The notes beneath the pieces are model-generated. The model did not search any database. It saw only the letters and a program-made list of their open reading frames with translations, and had not been told where the DNA came from. From contig NC_053045.1 of assembly GCF_003473485.1 (NCBI RefSeq), forward strand, positions 54,168,494 through 54,232,493: a stretch of 64,000 bases of DNA, read 5' to 3'. The translations under genes and the position numbers were made by a program. How positions within the stretch are numbered: position 1 is the first letter of the stretch; each line of letters begins with the position of its first letter. Positions 13,006-23,620 of this stretch are shown here, one piece after another. Origin of the DNA: Medicago truncatula (taxonomy: Eukaryota > Streptophyta > Magnoliopsida > Fabales > Fabaceae).

Positions 13006-14346
13006 CTTTTATATCTTTCGAAGGATTTTCACATCACATGCAGCAAACAACCAGTCTTATACTGTGATAGTCAAAGTGCTATACACATAGCCTCCAATCC
13101 GGTGTTTCATGAGAGGACAAAACACCTTGAAATAGACTTTCATTTGGTTAGAGAAAAGGTGCATAAGGATATTTTGAAATTGCTTCCTATCTCCATTGAT
13201 GAACAACTAGCAGATTTCTTGACCAAACCTTTACCACCTCCAAAATTTAGCCTTTGTTTGGATTGGTAGTATTGGATAGAATGGAATGGTATGTGATGGA
13301 ATGACATTATATTCCATTGTTTGGATATTAAACAAAAGAATGGAAGGGATGGAACTTGATGGTATTCATTCCACCGTATTCCATCACTTACTCTCATTTT
13401 GCTTCCCCTCCAATTTGGAGGGTATGGGATGGAATGACCCATTAACTTCATTTAATAAATAAGTTATTTACTATTTTATCCTTGTATGATTTTTTATTGA
13501 CCACGTGAATGCTATTTCCCTTTTCGTGATATTTATTTGGCCTGTATGATTCCCAGCTTCTTCAAAGAAAGAAAAATCCCAGCCGAATGCATTTTTTTGT
13601 GATGTTTGTTTCGTATTTATATTTTAAATTGTCTCCATGCTTTCAGTTTTGCACAGTACCTCATGCCTCAATTTTCATTTGATCTTTTAATCTCGTTTTA
13701 ATTTATTTTGAATAACATTGTTTAATCTTTGAAAACTAATGCATTAATCATCTTCTAATCCTGCTCTTTTTTCTTCAATTTTACAGATGTTTGTTTCAAT
13801 ATATTTTTTTTTTTAATAAAAAAACATGTTAAACAATAATGCATTTTATAAAATGCAAATAAATATTTTAAATAAAGTTTCATATACATATAAAATAGTA
13901 AACAATATATATTTATATGAACAAATCATTTTTATGAGATAAATATATTTTTGAAATACATTTCTTTCATGTAAAATATATTTTTATTAATAGGGGTAAA
14001 AATGGAATAAAAAAGTTATAATTCATTCCATTTCGTTCTCTTTCCAAACAATGGAATGAAAATTTTATTCCGCTCCGTCGTGAAATATCCAAACAATGGA
14101 ATGGAATCTCTCTTCCATTCCGCTCCACTCCATTTCATTCCACTCCGTTCCATTCCATTCCGCTTTGTTCCATTCCATTCCGCTCCGTAGTATTCCATCA
14201 TTCCAAACATAACTGCTTTCATTTCCAAGCTTGGCATGATCAACATTTATCATGCTCCAACTTGTGGGAGGATATTGAAACAAGACATCAATGAGTTAGA
14301 GTCAAGCTTGCTAGCCAATAAGGAAGAAGAACACGCTACGGCATAA
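13006..14346 (+). pseudogene. Ty1-copia pol (RNase H end) remnant, split by an insertion
   Basis: C-terminal part of a copia polyprotein. The segment 13006-13250 encodes the RNase H region ([43 protein letters not shown]). The reading continues only at about 14221-14346 (ISKLGMINIYHAPTCGRILKQD...), ending with a stop at 14346. The roughly 970 bp between is a later insertion (listed separately). The 5' part of the element is missing, so it cannot be active. Confidence 0.85.
13251..14218. mobile_element. Non-autonomous DNA element inserted in copia pol
   Basis: It interrupts the copia frame. The left end reads CCTTTGTTTGGATTGG and the right end, reversed, ATGTTTGGAATGATGGAAT. Both flanks carry many GGAATGGAATGG-like units (13270-13440 and 14010-14200), dense subterminal repeats of the hAT/Tourist-like kind. 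Exact ends and target duplication could not be settled. ORFs seen across the right-hand array are low-complexity artefacts. Confidence 0.55.
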
Positions 14347-14661
14347 TTACTTGAATCACAAGATATTAGAAACCCTAATGGGAAAATCAGTTGTAACTAA
14401 ATCCTAAAAATATAATGAAAATTATTAATTATTTAAATAAAACCTAAGTTTTAAATACATATAAAAAACAAGTTATAATGCTTTTTTTCTTTTGAATAAA
14501 TGTATCATGCTTACATTTATTATTTTCTCCTTAGGACGTGACATTAGCTGGTTTCTTGTCTAACGCAGAAGTGATCATTATGTTGGCGATTTTTTTTGGA
14601 CGTCGAAGAGAAACGTCAAAAAAAAAAAAAAATCCTATTATTTCATGTTATTTAAAAAAAA

Positions 14662-15006
14662 TGCAAAATTACACAATTAGTCCCTTAATTTTATTTTAGG
14701 TAACATTTTCGTCCTTTATCTTTTTTTTGTCACAATTTAGTCCTTTATGTTATAAAATAACAACATAGTTATCCTTTTTTATGAAAAAAATAATCAAAAA
14801 CTCCAAAAAAAAATCATCAAATTCATAGGCAAACGTAAATCTTCATCATAAAGCCTAGAAAATCAAATTTCTTTGAAAAAAATCTCATAAAAAATGATAA
14901 AATATTATCATTTTATAATATAAAGGACTAAATCGTGACAAAAAAAAAATAAAGGACGAAAGTGTTACCTAAAATAAAGTTAAGGCACTAATTGTGTAAT
15001 TTTGCC
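14662..15006. mobile_element. Mutator-like MITE with about 120-bp terminal inverted repeats
   Basis: The left end (GCAAAATTACACAATTAG...) and the right end are inverted copies for about 120 bp, with a short unique centre. The 9-bp flank TAAAAAAAA occurs at 14653-14661 and 15007-15015. A 9-bp duplication fits Mutator-type insertion, although the repeat is low complexity. Confidence 0.75.
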
Positions 15007-15015
15007 TAAAAAAAA

Positions 15016-16060
15016 ATCATATTTTTCAAGATTTGTTTTTACTTGTTTTTACTTATTTTCTTAAAAAATCATCACTATTCCTTCCATTTTCTCCACCAAT
15101 AAAAATTATTTTTACACGTGATCATGAAATTTCAAGGAGAATACAAAAAGTCGTACCACAAATTATTATATTTTAATTTTTTTTTAATAAGTGTGTGATT
15201 CAATTTTTTTGTTTTTCCTTATAATTTGGGACAAAGGGTGTAGTTAATTTTGAGGGGTTTATAGATTGACATGAACAAGCTGCATATTGAAAGTATAATT
15301 GTCTTAGAGAATGAGTGCAGGAAAGCTTGCCCTTATCATAACATCATATGCATAAAGAGTGTAAGAAAGAACTAGACGGTTTTAGGATCCTATGATGAGT
15401 TATAATTTACCATCTTGAACAAATTTTGTGATTCATCTACTCAAATCATTATGAATAATGTAGAAGAGGGGAGGTGACAATGCATACTCTAAGATTATTT
15501 GAATCCAATGAGAATTTTTTTGCATTGACCTATAACATTTTTAAAAGAAATGGCCAAAATCAGGAGTATCATAGCCGTTAGCTACAACAATTTTGAAAGC
15601 AAGATTATCTCCAAAAAAATTCTTGTGCAACAAGTTAATGGCTTCAAAAGTTAAGCAAATATAATCCCCTATAAGTAAGCCTTTATAAATCCCCTTTTAG
15701 AGATGACGTGAGACATAATCGTAGCTTCATTTTCTTATTAAATAAGTAGCCACTAGAATTATTTTTGACCCTCCCAAAACTTTTTTTTTTTAATGGCAAA
15801 ACTATTTTCTTGTAGTGTAGGTTCCTTCAAAAACAAAATTACCAAACTAGGTATCCATAAAAAAAATCTAACTATATAGATAAGCATTTAATAAAGAAAT
15901 CTAACTCGTATACTTCTATGAAAAAATGGAATATTTACGAGGAATTAATTCATTTTGAATGTACATTTTATATATTTTAGATGTATAATATTTTTTTTTT
16001 GAGGGAAATGTTAATTTAGATGTATAATCCTAAAAAAAAATATATAATTTTTGTTGAAAA
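15016..16060. other. Intergenic, no gene seen
   Basis: AT-rich, with several poly-A/T runs. No ORF with recognisable content. Confidence 0.4.
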
Positions 16061-16064
16061 TAGA

Positions 16065-16067
<3 letters not shown>

Positions 16068-16110
<43 letters not shown>
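16068..16110. repeat. (TA)n microsatellite with adjoining element end
   Basis: About 20 TA units. Directly after it comes AAAGGACATTTCAAGTGAGAAC..., which resembles the ends of the TA-flanked elements at 37.65-38.44 kb, so one end of that family may sit here. Confidence 0.75.
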
Positions 16111-16112
<2 letters not shown>

Positions 16113-16530
16113 GACATTTCAAGTGAGAACACTTTTTAAATGAGAGGACTCATTAATAACTATTAGATCAAATTGTATGGATCAGATTAAAAGCTTCATA
16201 TAAAATTAATTGCTCATGAATAATACATGGGAACGAGACAAATATGTATTTTTTACAAGATATGTTAATGAATTGTGCATGCAATTTATGATTGAAATAC
16301 ATTACTCCAAAGTCATGTTTAGTTCGTGAGCATGAGAGAAAATCAATTGTGTATGATTTATCTAATATTCAAAATTAATTTTTTAAATTTAAAGTTAATT
16401 ATGTATTAATTTTTTTAATTTACAGTTAATTATATATTAATTTTTTATTTAATTAACAAAGCAAGCAATCTCCAAGATTCGTTAGATTTCTAAAATCATT
16501 CACTTTGAAAATTGATTCAAGCAGATTTGT

Positions 16531-17838
16531 TTTTTTTGAACAAACAAAAATGGAATATATTAACATCAAATCGTAATTGTTGCAGCACAAGATGTGCCAT
16601 AACAATCACGGAGAGAAACACAAACTAGTCAATGATACAAGACAGTTAGTCGATACCCATACAAATGAGCGGGTTCGACCACCAATTATGAATACCAAAA
16701 CTAAAAACTACATTACTAACTTTCATCCATCATAAGGAACATGATTTTACTTTATCTAACAAATGCGGTAAAGAGCTGTGTTTATTTCAGAAAACTCTAT
16801 CATTCCGCTCATTCCACAATATCCAAACACACATAAGCCAAATTAGATGGAAAAAAGAACGCCGTGCTCTCATACCACCTGCATAATTAATAAATTGCAA
16901 AAAATGGTCTGTTATGAACTGAGTTTCGACCCCAACAACACCAAGCCAAGCTCGCACCATCGGCCACAACACATCAAAGTACGGACAAGACAAAAATAGA
17001 TGATTCAAGTCCTCGACATGCCCACACCCATTTATGCATGACCACGCCTCCAAAGATAAGACCCCACGACTTGCCAAATTTTGTTTAGTAGGTAATCGGT
17101 CCCTCAGCAAGCGCCAAGCAAAAATAGACACTTTCAAAGGCACCTATTTGTGCCAAATCAACTCCATATTTTGATGTAACATGGGTTGTTCCTGCGAAGT
17201 CAACATATCATACACACCACGAACCGTATACCCACCGGTCTGATCTAGTAACCAAAGCCACCTGTCAGAAGAGGAATCCTGCAAAGTAACTGTAAGTAAT
17301 AGTTCCCTACACTCCTCTGCCAACTCTTCCTCCCAAACCCACAAGCGGCGACACCCCCCCCCCCCCCCCCCCCCACCAACCTCCAATCCCACCTGGAACA
17401 TGTTCCTAACCGTGACAACTTTGTTGACTGTTAAATCAAAAAGCCGTCTAAATCGCACACAAAACGGAACATTTCCACACCAACAAATCACGCCAAAAGT
17501 CAGTCTCAGCACCGTCTCCCACCTGTCTCCTAACACCCGATGCAAACCAACCATCTCCGCCCTCTCCTATCCCATCTATAATCCTCACTATCTCCCGCCA
17601 CCAAGATGAACAACTCCGGCCCCCATTCTCCAAACCACCATCCGCTGCACCATATCTAGCCACCAACACCCTACGCCACAACCCATCTCTCTCTACTAAC
17701 AACCTTCAACACCATTTTCCTAACAAAGCAATGTTAAACCCCCTCAATCTCCTAACACCCATCCCTCCGTACTCCTTCCTCAAACATAAAGAATTCCAAC
17801 TAATCCACGATATTTTTCTTTTATCCTCACTTCCTTCC
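16531..17838 (-). mobile_element. 5'-truncated L1-type LINE, inactive
   Basis: The exact 14-bp target-site duplication TCAAGCAGATTTGT flanks it (16517-16530 and 17839-17852), and the poly-A tail lies at 16531-16537 on the minus strand. The minus strand encodes the tail of a LINE reverse-transcriptase protein. At 17143-16787 is the zinc-binding zf-RVT type (SIFAWRLLRDRLPTKQNLASRG, INGCGHVEDLNHLFLSCPYFDVLW). Upstream pieces lie in several frames (17702-17448, 17554-17144), so the copy is frameshifted. A run of 21 C (17354-17374) breaks the frame. Confidence 0.9.
17354..17374. repeat. Poly-C/poly-G tract of 21 bases
   Basis: An uninterrupted 21-C run within the LINE copy, unusual in this AT-rich region. 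It could be biological slippage or an assembly artefact. Confidence 0.9.
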
Positions 17839-17852
17839 TCAAGCAGATTTGT

Positions 17853-18250
17853 ATTAACTCACATCACTAATTAAAAAATTATAAAACAATATTAAATGTT
17901 GTAATGGATGTTTTCTTAGTAGGATTTCAGTTGTTTTATTTTTAAGTCATTCCATATCAAAAAAAAATAAAAATAGTAGCTTATATTGAGTAAGGCTTTT
18001 TCAGTTTTGATAAAATAGTTGGTATGTTATTCAGTGTTGTTTGTTGTGATGTTTCTTAAATTTATTTGTATGTTCGCATTGAGATATCTATCTTTATTTT
18101 GACTTGTTGTATATGTGGCCATATTAATTATTTTATATATGAATGAATATGTCGTTTTTTTAGTTTGCAACTAAAATTTTTTATCTTTACTTTAACACCT
18201 CATTTCCAACCTCCACTATTATGTACATGCGGATTTTTTTTTCATAATAA
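17853..18250. other. Intergenic, no gene seen
   Basis: AT-rich sequence between the LINE and the copia fragment, with nothing recognisable. Confidence 0.4.
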
Positions 18251-18259
18251 TATTATGAG

Positions 18260-19370
18260 AGGGTCGGGGCCTAATATCAGTTGGCTTAGGGCACAAAAGG
18301 TCTCAAGACCGGCCTAGGGTGATTTTCTCTCATATCACCGAGGCACAAGACAATGACACTCCTAGCATTGTCCACCATCTCGGTCTTCTCCGCTTGTGTC
18401 ATGGTGACCGGCAATGCATCTTCACCCTTCAAAGCTTTCTGACACTTTGTTGTATCAACACCGTTTGCATCTTCACCTTCCATAACCCAAAATCATTGCT
18501 TCCAGTGAACTTCTCAATATCTCACTTTGAACCCATGATACTCACTTAACCAATTCACTCTTATTCCCCACGGTGGGCGCCAATTGTTGTGAATTCCGCC
18601 TCAAAACTCACACCAATGCAAACTATGATGTGTGGAGCAAAGGAAAGTAGTAACCAATATCAAAGTGAACACAAGCAACAACAATAATAACAATACCTAG
18701 ATCTAATCTAGTAATCAAAGTGAAAAGCTCAAAACCACAAGCAAAAGATAAAGAGAGAAGAGAAACAAACACACCAAAGATTGTTGACCCAGTTCGGTCC
18801 AACTTGACCTAATTTGGGGGAGAGATTGATGTCTCCAATCCACTATCAAAGAGTTCTTACAAAGAGATACAAATGAGTTACAAGAAATTAGCTTCAACAA
18901 GCTCACAATGAACAACCCTAATTTCTACCCATTTTTCCAATCTCACCGATGAACAAGACAATCAACCTCTCAAGAAAACCCTAATCAAAGACCCTCAACC
19001 CTAAAGTTACCTCCTTTGATTTCCCAAGTTTTTCTCTCTTGAAGCTCTTACCAAAAATTGAAGAATGAAACCTTAAATAGTGTTCAGGAATACGCAGCAT
19101 CGTGCCACGTTTTGAGCCCATCGTGCCACGTTGGAGCAGGTGATAGTACAGTACTATACCTTATTCGTCTGCATCGTGCCACGTTCCTCCTGGATCGTGC
19201 CACGATTTTTCCAGTGACAAACCCAAACCTGAACCATTCAATCGAAACGTGCCATGATTTTTCCAAACTTCAACATCAATTTTGAGACACATTTCAACAA
19301 CAACAATTTGTGATATCAAAGAGAAGAACATGCGGATGGATCTGAGGCCGTGTAGCATCCATCAATTACA
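18260..19370 (-). mobile_element. Ty1-copia 5' fragment: LTR, primer site and broken gag
   Basis: On the minus strand the order is: LTR-like region (about 19370-18590), primer-binding-like TTGGCGCCCACCGTGGGG (about 18588-18570), then the start of gag (about 18535-18280). The gag text contains EKFTGSNDFGLWK and GEDALPVTMTQAEKTEMVD, typical of copia gag. It has an in-frame stop soon after the start and a frameshift, and it ends abruptly near 18270. No second LTR is seen. The left and right ends are approximate. Confidence 0.65.
19073..19255 (-). promoter_or_regulatory. LTR promoter: TATA box and repeated CGTGGCACG motifs
   Basis: On the minus strand CTATTTAAGG (19082-19073) is a likely TATA box. 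Upstream of it, within 180 bp, lie five copies of CGTGGCACGAT or close variants (near 19250, 19203, 19180, 19130 and 19108). The core is nearly palindromic. The arrangement looks like a U3 enhancer, but function is inferred. Confidence 0.5.
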
Positions 19371-19380
19371 ATACATCACC

Positions 19381-19806
19381 CTAGTATTTAGCCAATCGTT
19401 GAGACTCACGCTCGTCAATAGCTTCTGAATCAGGTATAGCATGTCTAGCCATTAAATCACCCACTCGGTGGGTTTCATAAAAGTTACGACGAAAATAAGC
19501 ATGCAAATTAGCACACCTGGCCAAATATTTGGGATAGAGTTCTTTAACCCCTACCCATAAATCCCTTTCGACCAACAATTTTTGATTTAAAGCAGCAACA
19601 TTCTTCGCAACTTCTTCAACAATCTTATGCAACATGTCGTTCATAATATCGTTCATCATCTCTATGCTTTCAACCGTGATATCTAAATCAGGATGCACCT
19701 TCTTCGCAACTCTATATATGTGCTTTTTAAATTCTACAGTTCTTCTCTTTGTGCCACTGCTGCTGCCAACTTCTAGTATGATATTCTTTCCTTTCTTCGA
19801 TGCCAT
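19381..19806 (-). CDS. Divergent histone H2B-like protein
   Basis: Intact intronless ORF of 141 codons. Residues from about 25 to 102 align without gaps to the H2B histone fold: TVEFKKHIYRVAKKVHPD matches the conserved ETYK-IYIFKVLKQVHPD stretch, MMNDIMNDMLHKIVEEVA matches the MNSFINDIFEKLAQE helix, and YPKYLARCA falls where LPGELAKHA is expected. Most positions have changed. The N-terminal tail is short (about 25 residues) and poor in lysine repeats. The C terminus runs about 40 residues past the usual end. The start at 19806 is the only sensible ATG and has a telo-box just upstream. It could be a real variant histone or a decaying family member still open by chance. Histone-fold assignment is by eye. 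Confidence 0.65.
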   Translation of the reverse strand: MASKKGKNIILEVGSSSGTKRRTVEFKKHIYRVAKKVHPDLDITVESIEMMNDIMNDMLHKIVEEVAKNVAALNQKLLVERDLWVGVKELYPKYLARCANLHAYFRRNFYETHRVGDLMARHAIPDSEAIDERESQRLAKY

Positions 19807-19834
19807 CGCAGTTCAGTGCATTGTCTCTACAAAA

Positions 19835-19843
19835 TTAGGGTTT
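19835..19843 (-). promoter_or_regulatory. Telo-box (AAACCCTAA) before the H2B-like ORF
   Basis: AAACCCTAA lies 29 bases upstream of the ATG on the coding strand. Telo-boxes are common near starts of plant histone, ribosomal and replication genes, so this supports the ORF being a gene. Confidence 0.5.
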
Positions 19844-20330
19844 CATCAAATGATAAAATTTGTTTCAAAATAACAGTTCAAAAGAGTAATTAAAGGGATT
19901 TGTGACCCGTTCACCGAAAAAAAGGATTTGGATTTGTGATCCTTCTAGAGAAGATAAAAGGGCAAAGATCACATCTTACCATCATGAGATTATGTTGAGA
20001 TTAAGGAAACATGGTCACCAAGTAAGTGTTTGCTTTGGCCGTGGAATTCCAGTTCAACCAAAATTGCGGCAACAACCCACGTTTGCAGTGAAGCTAGGAA
20101 TATTAGCTTATTAAAATTACGGTAAACAACCCACGTTTGTTAAGTTTGAGTTTCTTGCACGAGCCATTTTGCAGTAGAAATTTATGACGTGTCATGATAT
20201 TTCAATTACACTAATTAATCACTATTATAAGCTAAAAACTACTCTTTAAATTCATTAATTAACTGATGTATCTGATTTATATATAAACCAGATACACTAA
20301 TTAATCTAAAAAATATGATTTATTTTATAA

Positions 20331-20515
20331 GGGAAATGCTAACCGGTGCCCCGGGCATTTGATAAGAATATGAAAAAGGAAATTATATAATAATTAATAC
20401 ATTGAAATTGTGTAATTAATTTATAATAAAGTCAAAAACAATTTCTTTTTATGGTAATAATTCTCTTTTATGGTATGTTTAACCAGTGTCTCGAGGGCAC
20501 CAGTGACTAGGACTC
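20331..20515. mobile_element. Small Mutator-like MITE
   Basis: A 185-bp element with ends GGGAAATGCTAACCGGTGCCC and, reversed, GAGTCCTAGTCACTGGTGCCC. It is flanked by a perfect 9-bp duplication ATTTTATAA (20322-20330 and 20516-20524). Confidence 0.8.
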
Positions 20516-20524
20516 ATTTTATAA

Positions 20525-22770
20525 TAGTGATTTGAGTGATTACTTGACAAGTTATTAATTCCTACGAGCTAATATCATAATCTCAATTTGTTTATATTTT
20601 TTGTTAAATAAGTTAGTAAGCTTGAGCTTACAACAAAATTCTCACATCAAAACCATAGATATATATATTTGGTTTTAATTTTGCTAGTGAAAAGAGAGAA
20701 GAAAATCTGACCGAAGCATGGTTGAATATTTATTCTCTTCTCAGTTTAAAGTTTATGTAATTTTTATTTCTTTTCATTGGGATTTTTTGACGCAACTATA
20801 CTTTATTGTGTTTGCATTAATCAACATGCGGTACTTTGATTTGGCCGCTGAATATAATTAATGCATCTAAACATTTTTTTGACAAAATTAACGAATCTAA
20901 ACATGGTAATCTCCAGTCCACCCCCAACAAAACACAAGTAACACTCGCGAGACACTCTTGAAACATTCAAGTTACATGAGATATATACCAACTTAAACCA
21001 AACTTTCATGGATTATTCACTAAAAGATTAGTACAACTAGTGAATGGAACATAACATAACACTACATATATAGTTTTCATTCAGATCTAAAAGAAAGAAA
21101 AGGAAAAGTGGACTCCATTATCAAATGATACCGGTCCCTTCAAATTATAAAGTTTCAATCAAAATTTTTAGCGCCTAAAATATTAAGGAAAAATATGTTA
21201 CATGCACATAATTTAACAACAGAAAATTGCTATTACGAGTAGAATTGAAATTTTGATTGGAATAAGTTTAGTTGGATCACCTTTCAAAAAAAACAATTTG
21301 CAAACTAAAAAGGGATAAGAAAAAGAAGAGAGATGTTATAGATAAATTTGAGATAAAAAAATATATGTTATGAGATACCACACTTGAACTTGAATAGAAA
21401 ATAAACACGAAATATAGGAATTTAAAGACAAATAGTACTTCTTGTCAAACAAAATAAAAGACAAATACTTGGTAATGTTTAAAACTACAAAATACGGAAA
21501 CGATAAAACACCGAAAAAGTATCAATTTATATGAACTGATTTATTGGTTGGAGTTGAAATTAAAGTAAAAGGTAAAAAGAAAAAGAGAAGATTGGAGGGA
21601 ATTCGGGTGAATATGGGGAAGACATTTCTAAATTTTCTGAATTATTATAATTATCCTGATATATAGATACCTTGTTTATGAACATTTGTGTAAAAGCAAC
21701 AATAATTTGTTTAATAAACTTAGCTTAATTGACAAAGATATTGTATTATATAAGGGTCGGTATTCAAACTCCAAAATTTCCCCTTATTTACGCATGTCTC
21801 AAGATCGTTGGAGTGCTTCAAGTAGACCAAGTCAACATGTGTGGCATTCTTGTTTGCATTTACGGCGGTGCCAAAGAAAAATGTGGTTTTGCAACAAATT
21901 CTCATTGTCCATTTTCATGTGCACACTCACGCATGTAGATGTTATGCAATCATTTGAATTGTACATGAACACCTCTCACTGACTCATACTCCCCCATGAA
22001 TTCTTGTGAAATCGTACATATATCATATATACACACAATTTACATACATTAAGAGAGAAAGTTCCATCCAAACAAATAGATTGGCTACCTGCCGTTAAGA
22101 TGATTTTGAGTTGAAGTTGTCTTTTTTCCTCTAAAAGATTTGGAGTTTGTTTTTAGAGGTAACAAACACAAAAAGAGTAATAAATAAAAATTACTCCTAC
22201 TATAGGGAATACTTACTCCTATTGACTGAAGGTTAAAGGAATCCAATTCTTTTTTAACAATTGCCGATGAGATGTTATGAATCGATTGCAACGAGAAGCC
22301 TCTCTTGGCCAAGAAGCAAAAGTTCCGGTGCGGAGTAAGATTCTTATCCAATCTGGTGTGTGAGACTAGTTGATGATAAACGACCATTAGTCAATCATGT
22401 AAGTACAACTTATTTTTAAAAGATGTAAGTACACCTTAGTTGCTAGTTTCAATGACAATAATATATTGTGGGTGAAGTTCAAACTCTGAATTCTTCATTT
22501 CTTCACACATAAAGTGTGTGATTTCAACTAATAGACAATTTGACAAAAAAAATATATGACCATTAGCCAAAGAAGAGTTATCGAGGTTTATTTTTCGCAA
22601 CCAACCCATTAATTATGGATACATTGCAAATATGTTATACCAAAAAAAATTATGTATTCTCTTTATTAGTAGTAAATAGATGTGTATGCATATGTTTGCA
22701 TAAGTATATATATGACTTGGGAAAAGAAATGAATCGAGATAGTAGAAATATATTGAATTGAATTTCTTAT
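20525..22770. other. Intergenic, no gene seen
   Basis: About 2.2 kb of AT-rich DNA. The short ORFs present (for example near 21690-21980) show no recognisable protein and lack gene-like context. Confidence 0.4.
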
Positions 22771-22771
22771 T

Positions 22772-22860
22772 TCCCCTATAGTATCGTCACCGCAGTAGAG
22801 TTTAACCACCAAGTTCGAGATGGATTGGTGTGGTTCCTCTACGCCTAGGACACCAGAATA
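22772..22860 (-). pseudogene. rrn5: Plastid-derived 5S rRNA fragment
   Basis: Matches the first about 89 of 121 bases of chloroplast 5S rRNA, starting TATTCTGGTGTCCTAGGCG at 22860 and breaking off after the GACGATACT region. It is not functional. Confidence 0.85.
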
Positions 22861-23084
22861 TCAAACCATGAACGAAGTAAATATATGAGATACAAGCATA
22901 TTGATTAGTCGATGTCAGGTCCTAATTCTTGACTGGAGAGGACACCAAAGGCATTTTCCCTTCCATCCCTAGCTATTCAAGGGATGGGGGACAAATGTTT
23001 TGGTTTTTTATGTTGTCAAAGAGTTGAACAATCAAAATAGATGGTGATTGCCTGATTGAATTGATCAGGTCATGTAAGAAAAAG

Positions 23085-23188
23085 GTTCAAGTCTACCAGT
23101 CTGTTAGGATGCATCAGCTGCATGCATTACTGCACTTCCACTTGACATCTATCGTTAATGAAAATTGGCTTGTCTCGCCGCGACCTTC
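23085..23188 (-). pseudogene. rrn4.5: Plastid-derived 4.5S rRNA copy
   Basis: Full-length match by eye to chloroplast 4.5S rRNA, from GAAGGTCGCGGCGAGAC at 23188 to AGACTTGAAC at 23085, with several substitutions and a small indel. In the nucleus it is a dead copy. Confidence 0.85.
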
Positions 23189-23523
23189 TCTTGAATTCTC
23201 AAAACTTCTTTTGCTCCATCCCTGCAGGGGCAGAGAACCCATCGTTGTTTCGGCTGTTATAGAAAAACATCGTAACAAATCTAGGTCATCTAATCTTAAA
23301 TCATTTTATTAGGTAAAACTAAGTTTAAAATTTGAACCGATTAATCTAAAATCAACAACTGTGTAAATCTCTATAACACGGAATCCGAGTGTAAATAGTG
23401 GTGGTGTAAATAATGTTGCCCTAATTTAAAAATAAGGTAAGCCCAACCCAGTATAAACTGAATCCAAAGTGGGCCACTCAGTCACTACTTCTCTTCTCTT
23501 CCCTTCTCTTCGGGGAAGGAATC

Positions 23524-23553
23524 GAAACTGAAACTGAAACTGAAACTGAAACT
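23524..23553 (+). repeat. (GAAACT)5 hexanucleotide repeat in the 5' leader
   Basis: Five exact GAAACT units about 70 bases before the start codon of the zinc-finger gene at 23621. Confidence 0.95.
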
Positions 23554-23620
23554 GAAGGTGTTGTTTCTGTTTTTCTCTCTTTTGTGTATCTCAAAACCAA
23601 TCTGAATTGAAGAAACAAAG

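Larger units (their letters stand above)
22772..23280 (-). other. Nuclear insertion of plastid rRNA-operon DNA (NUPT)
   Basis: In minus orientation it carries the end of the 23S-4.5S spacer (about 23280-23189), the complete 4.5S rRNA gene, the 4.5S-5S spacer of about 224 bp and the first part of the 5S gene, in the same order as in chloroplast genomes. Scattered substitutions and the break inside 5S show it is an old nuclear copy. Confidence 0.85.

Noticed and set aside
13006-13269. A working copia RNase H gene
   Set aside because: 5' part missing and frame broken by a 970-bp insertion.
14016-14283. Two overlapping minus-strand ORFs rich in WNG/EWN repeats
   Set aside because: Translations of the GGAATGGAATGG subterminal array, not proteins.
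19902-20114. Plus-strand 70-codon ORF near the H2B-like gene
   Set aside because: No recognisable motif or gene context; probably chance.
22772-22860. Nuclear 5S rRNA gene
   Set aside because: The sequence matches plastid 5S, and the neighbouring 4.5S and spacers confirm plastid origin.
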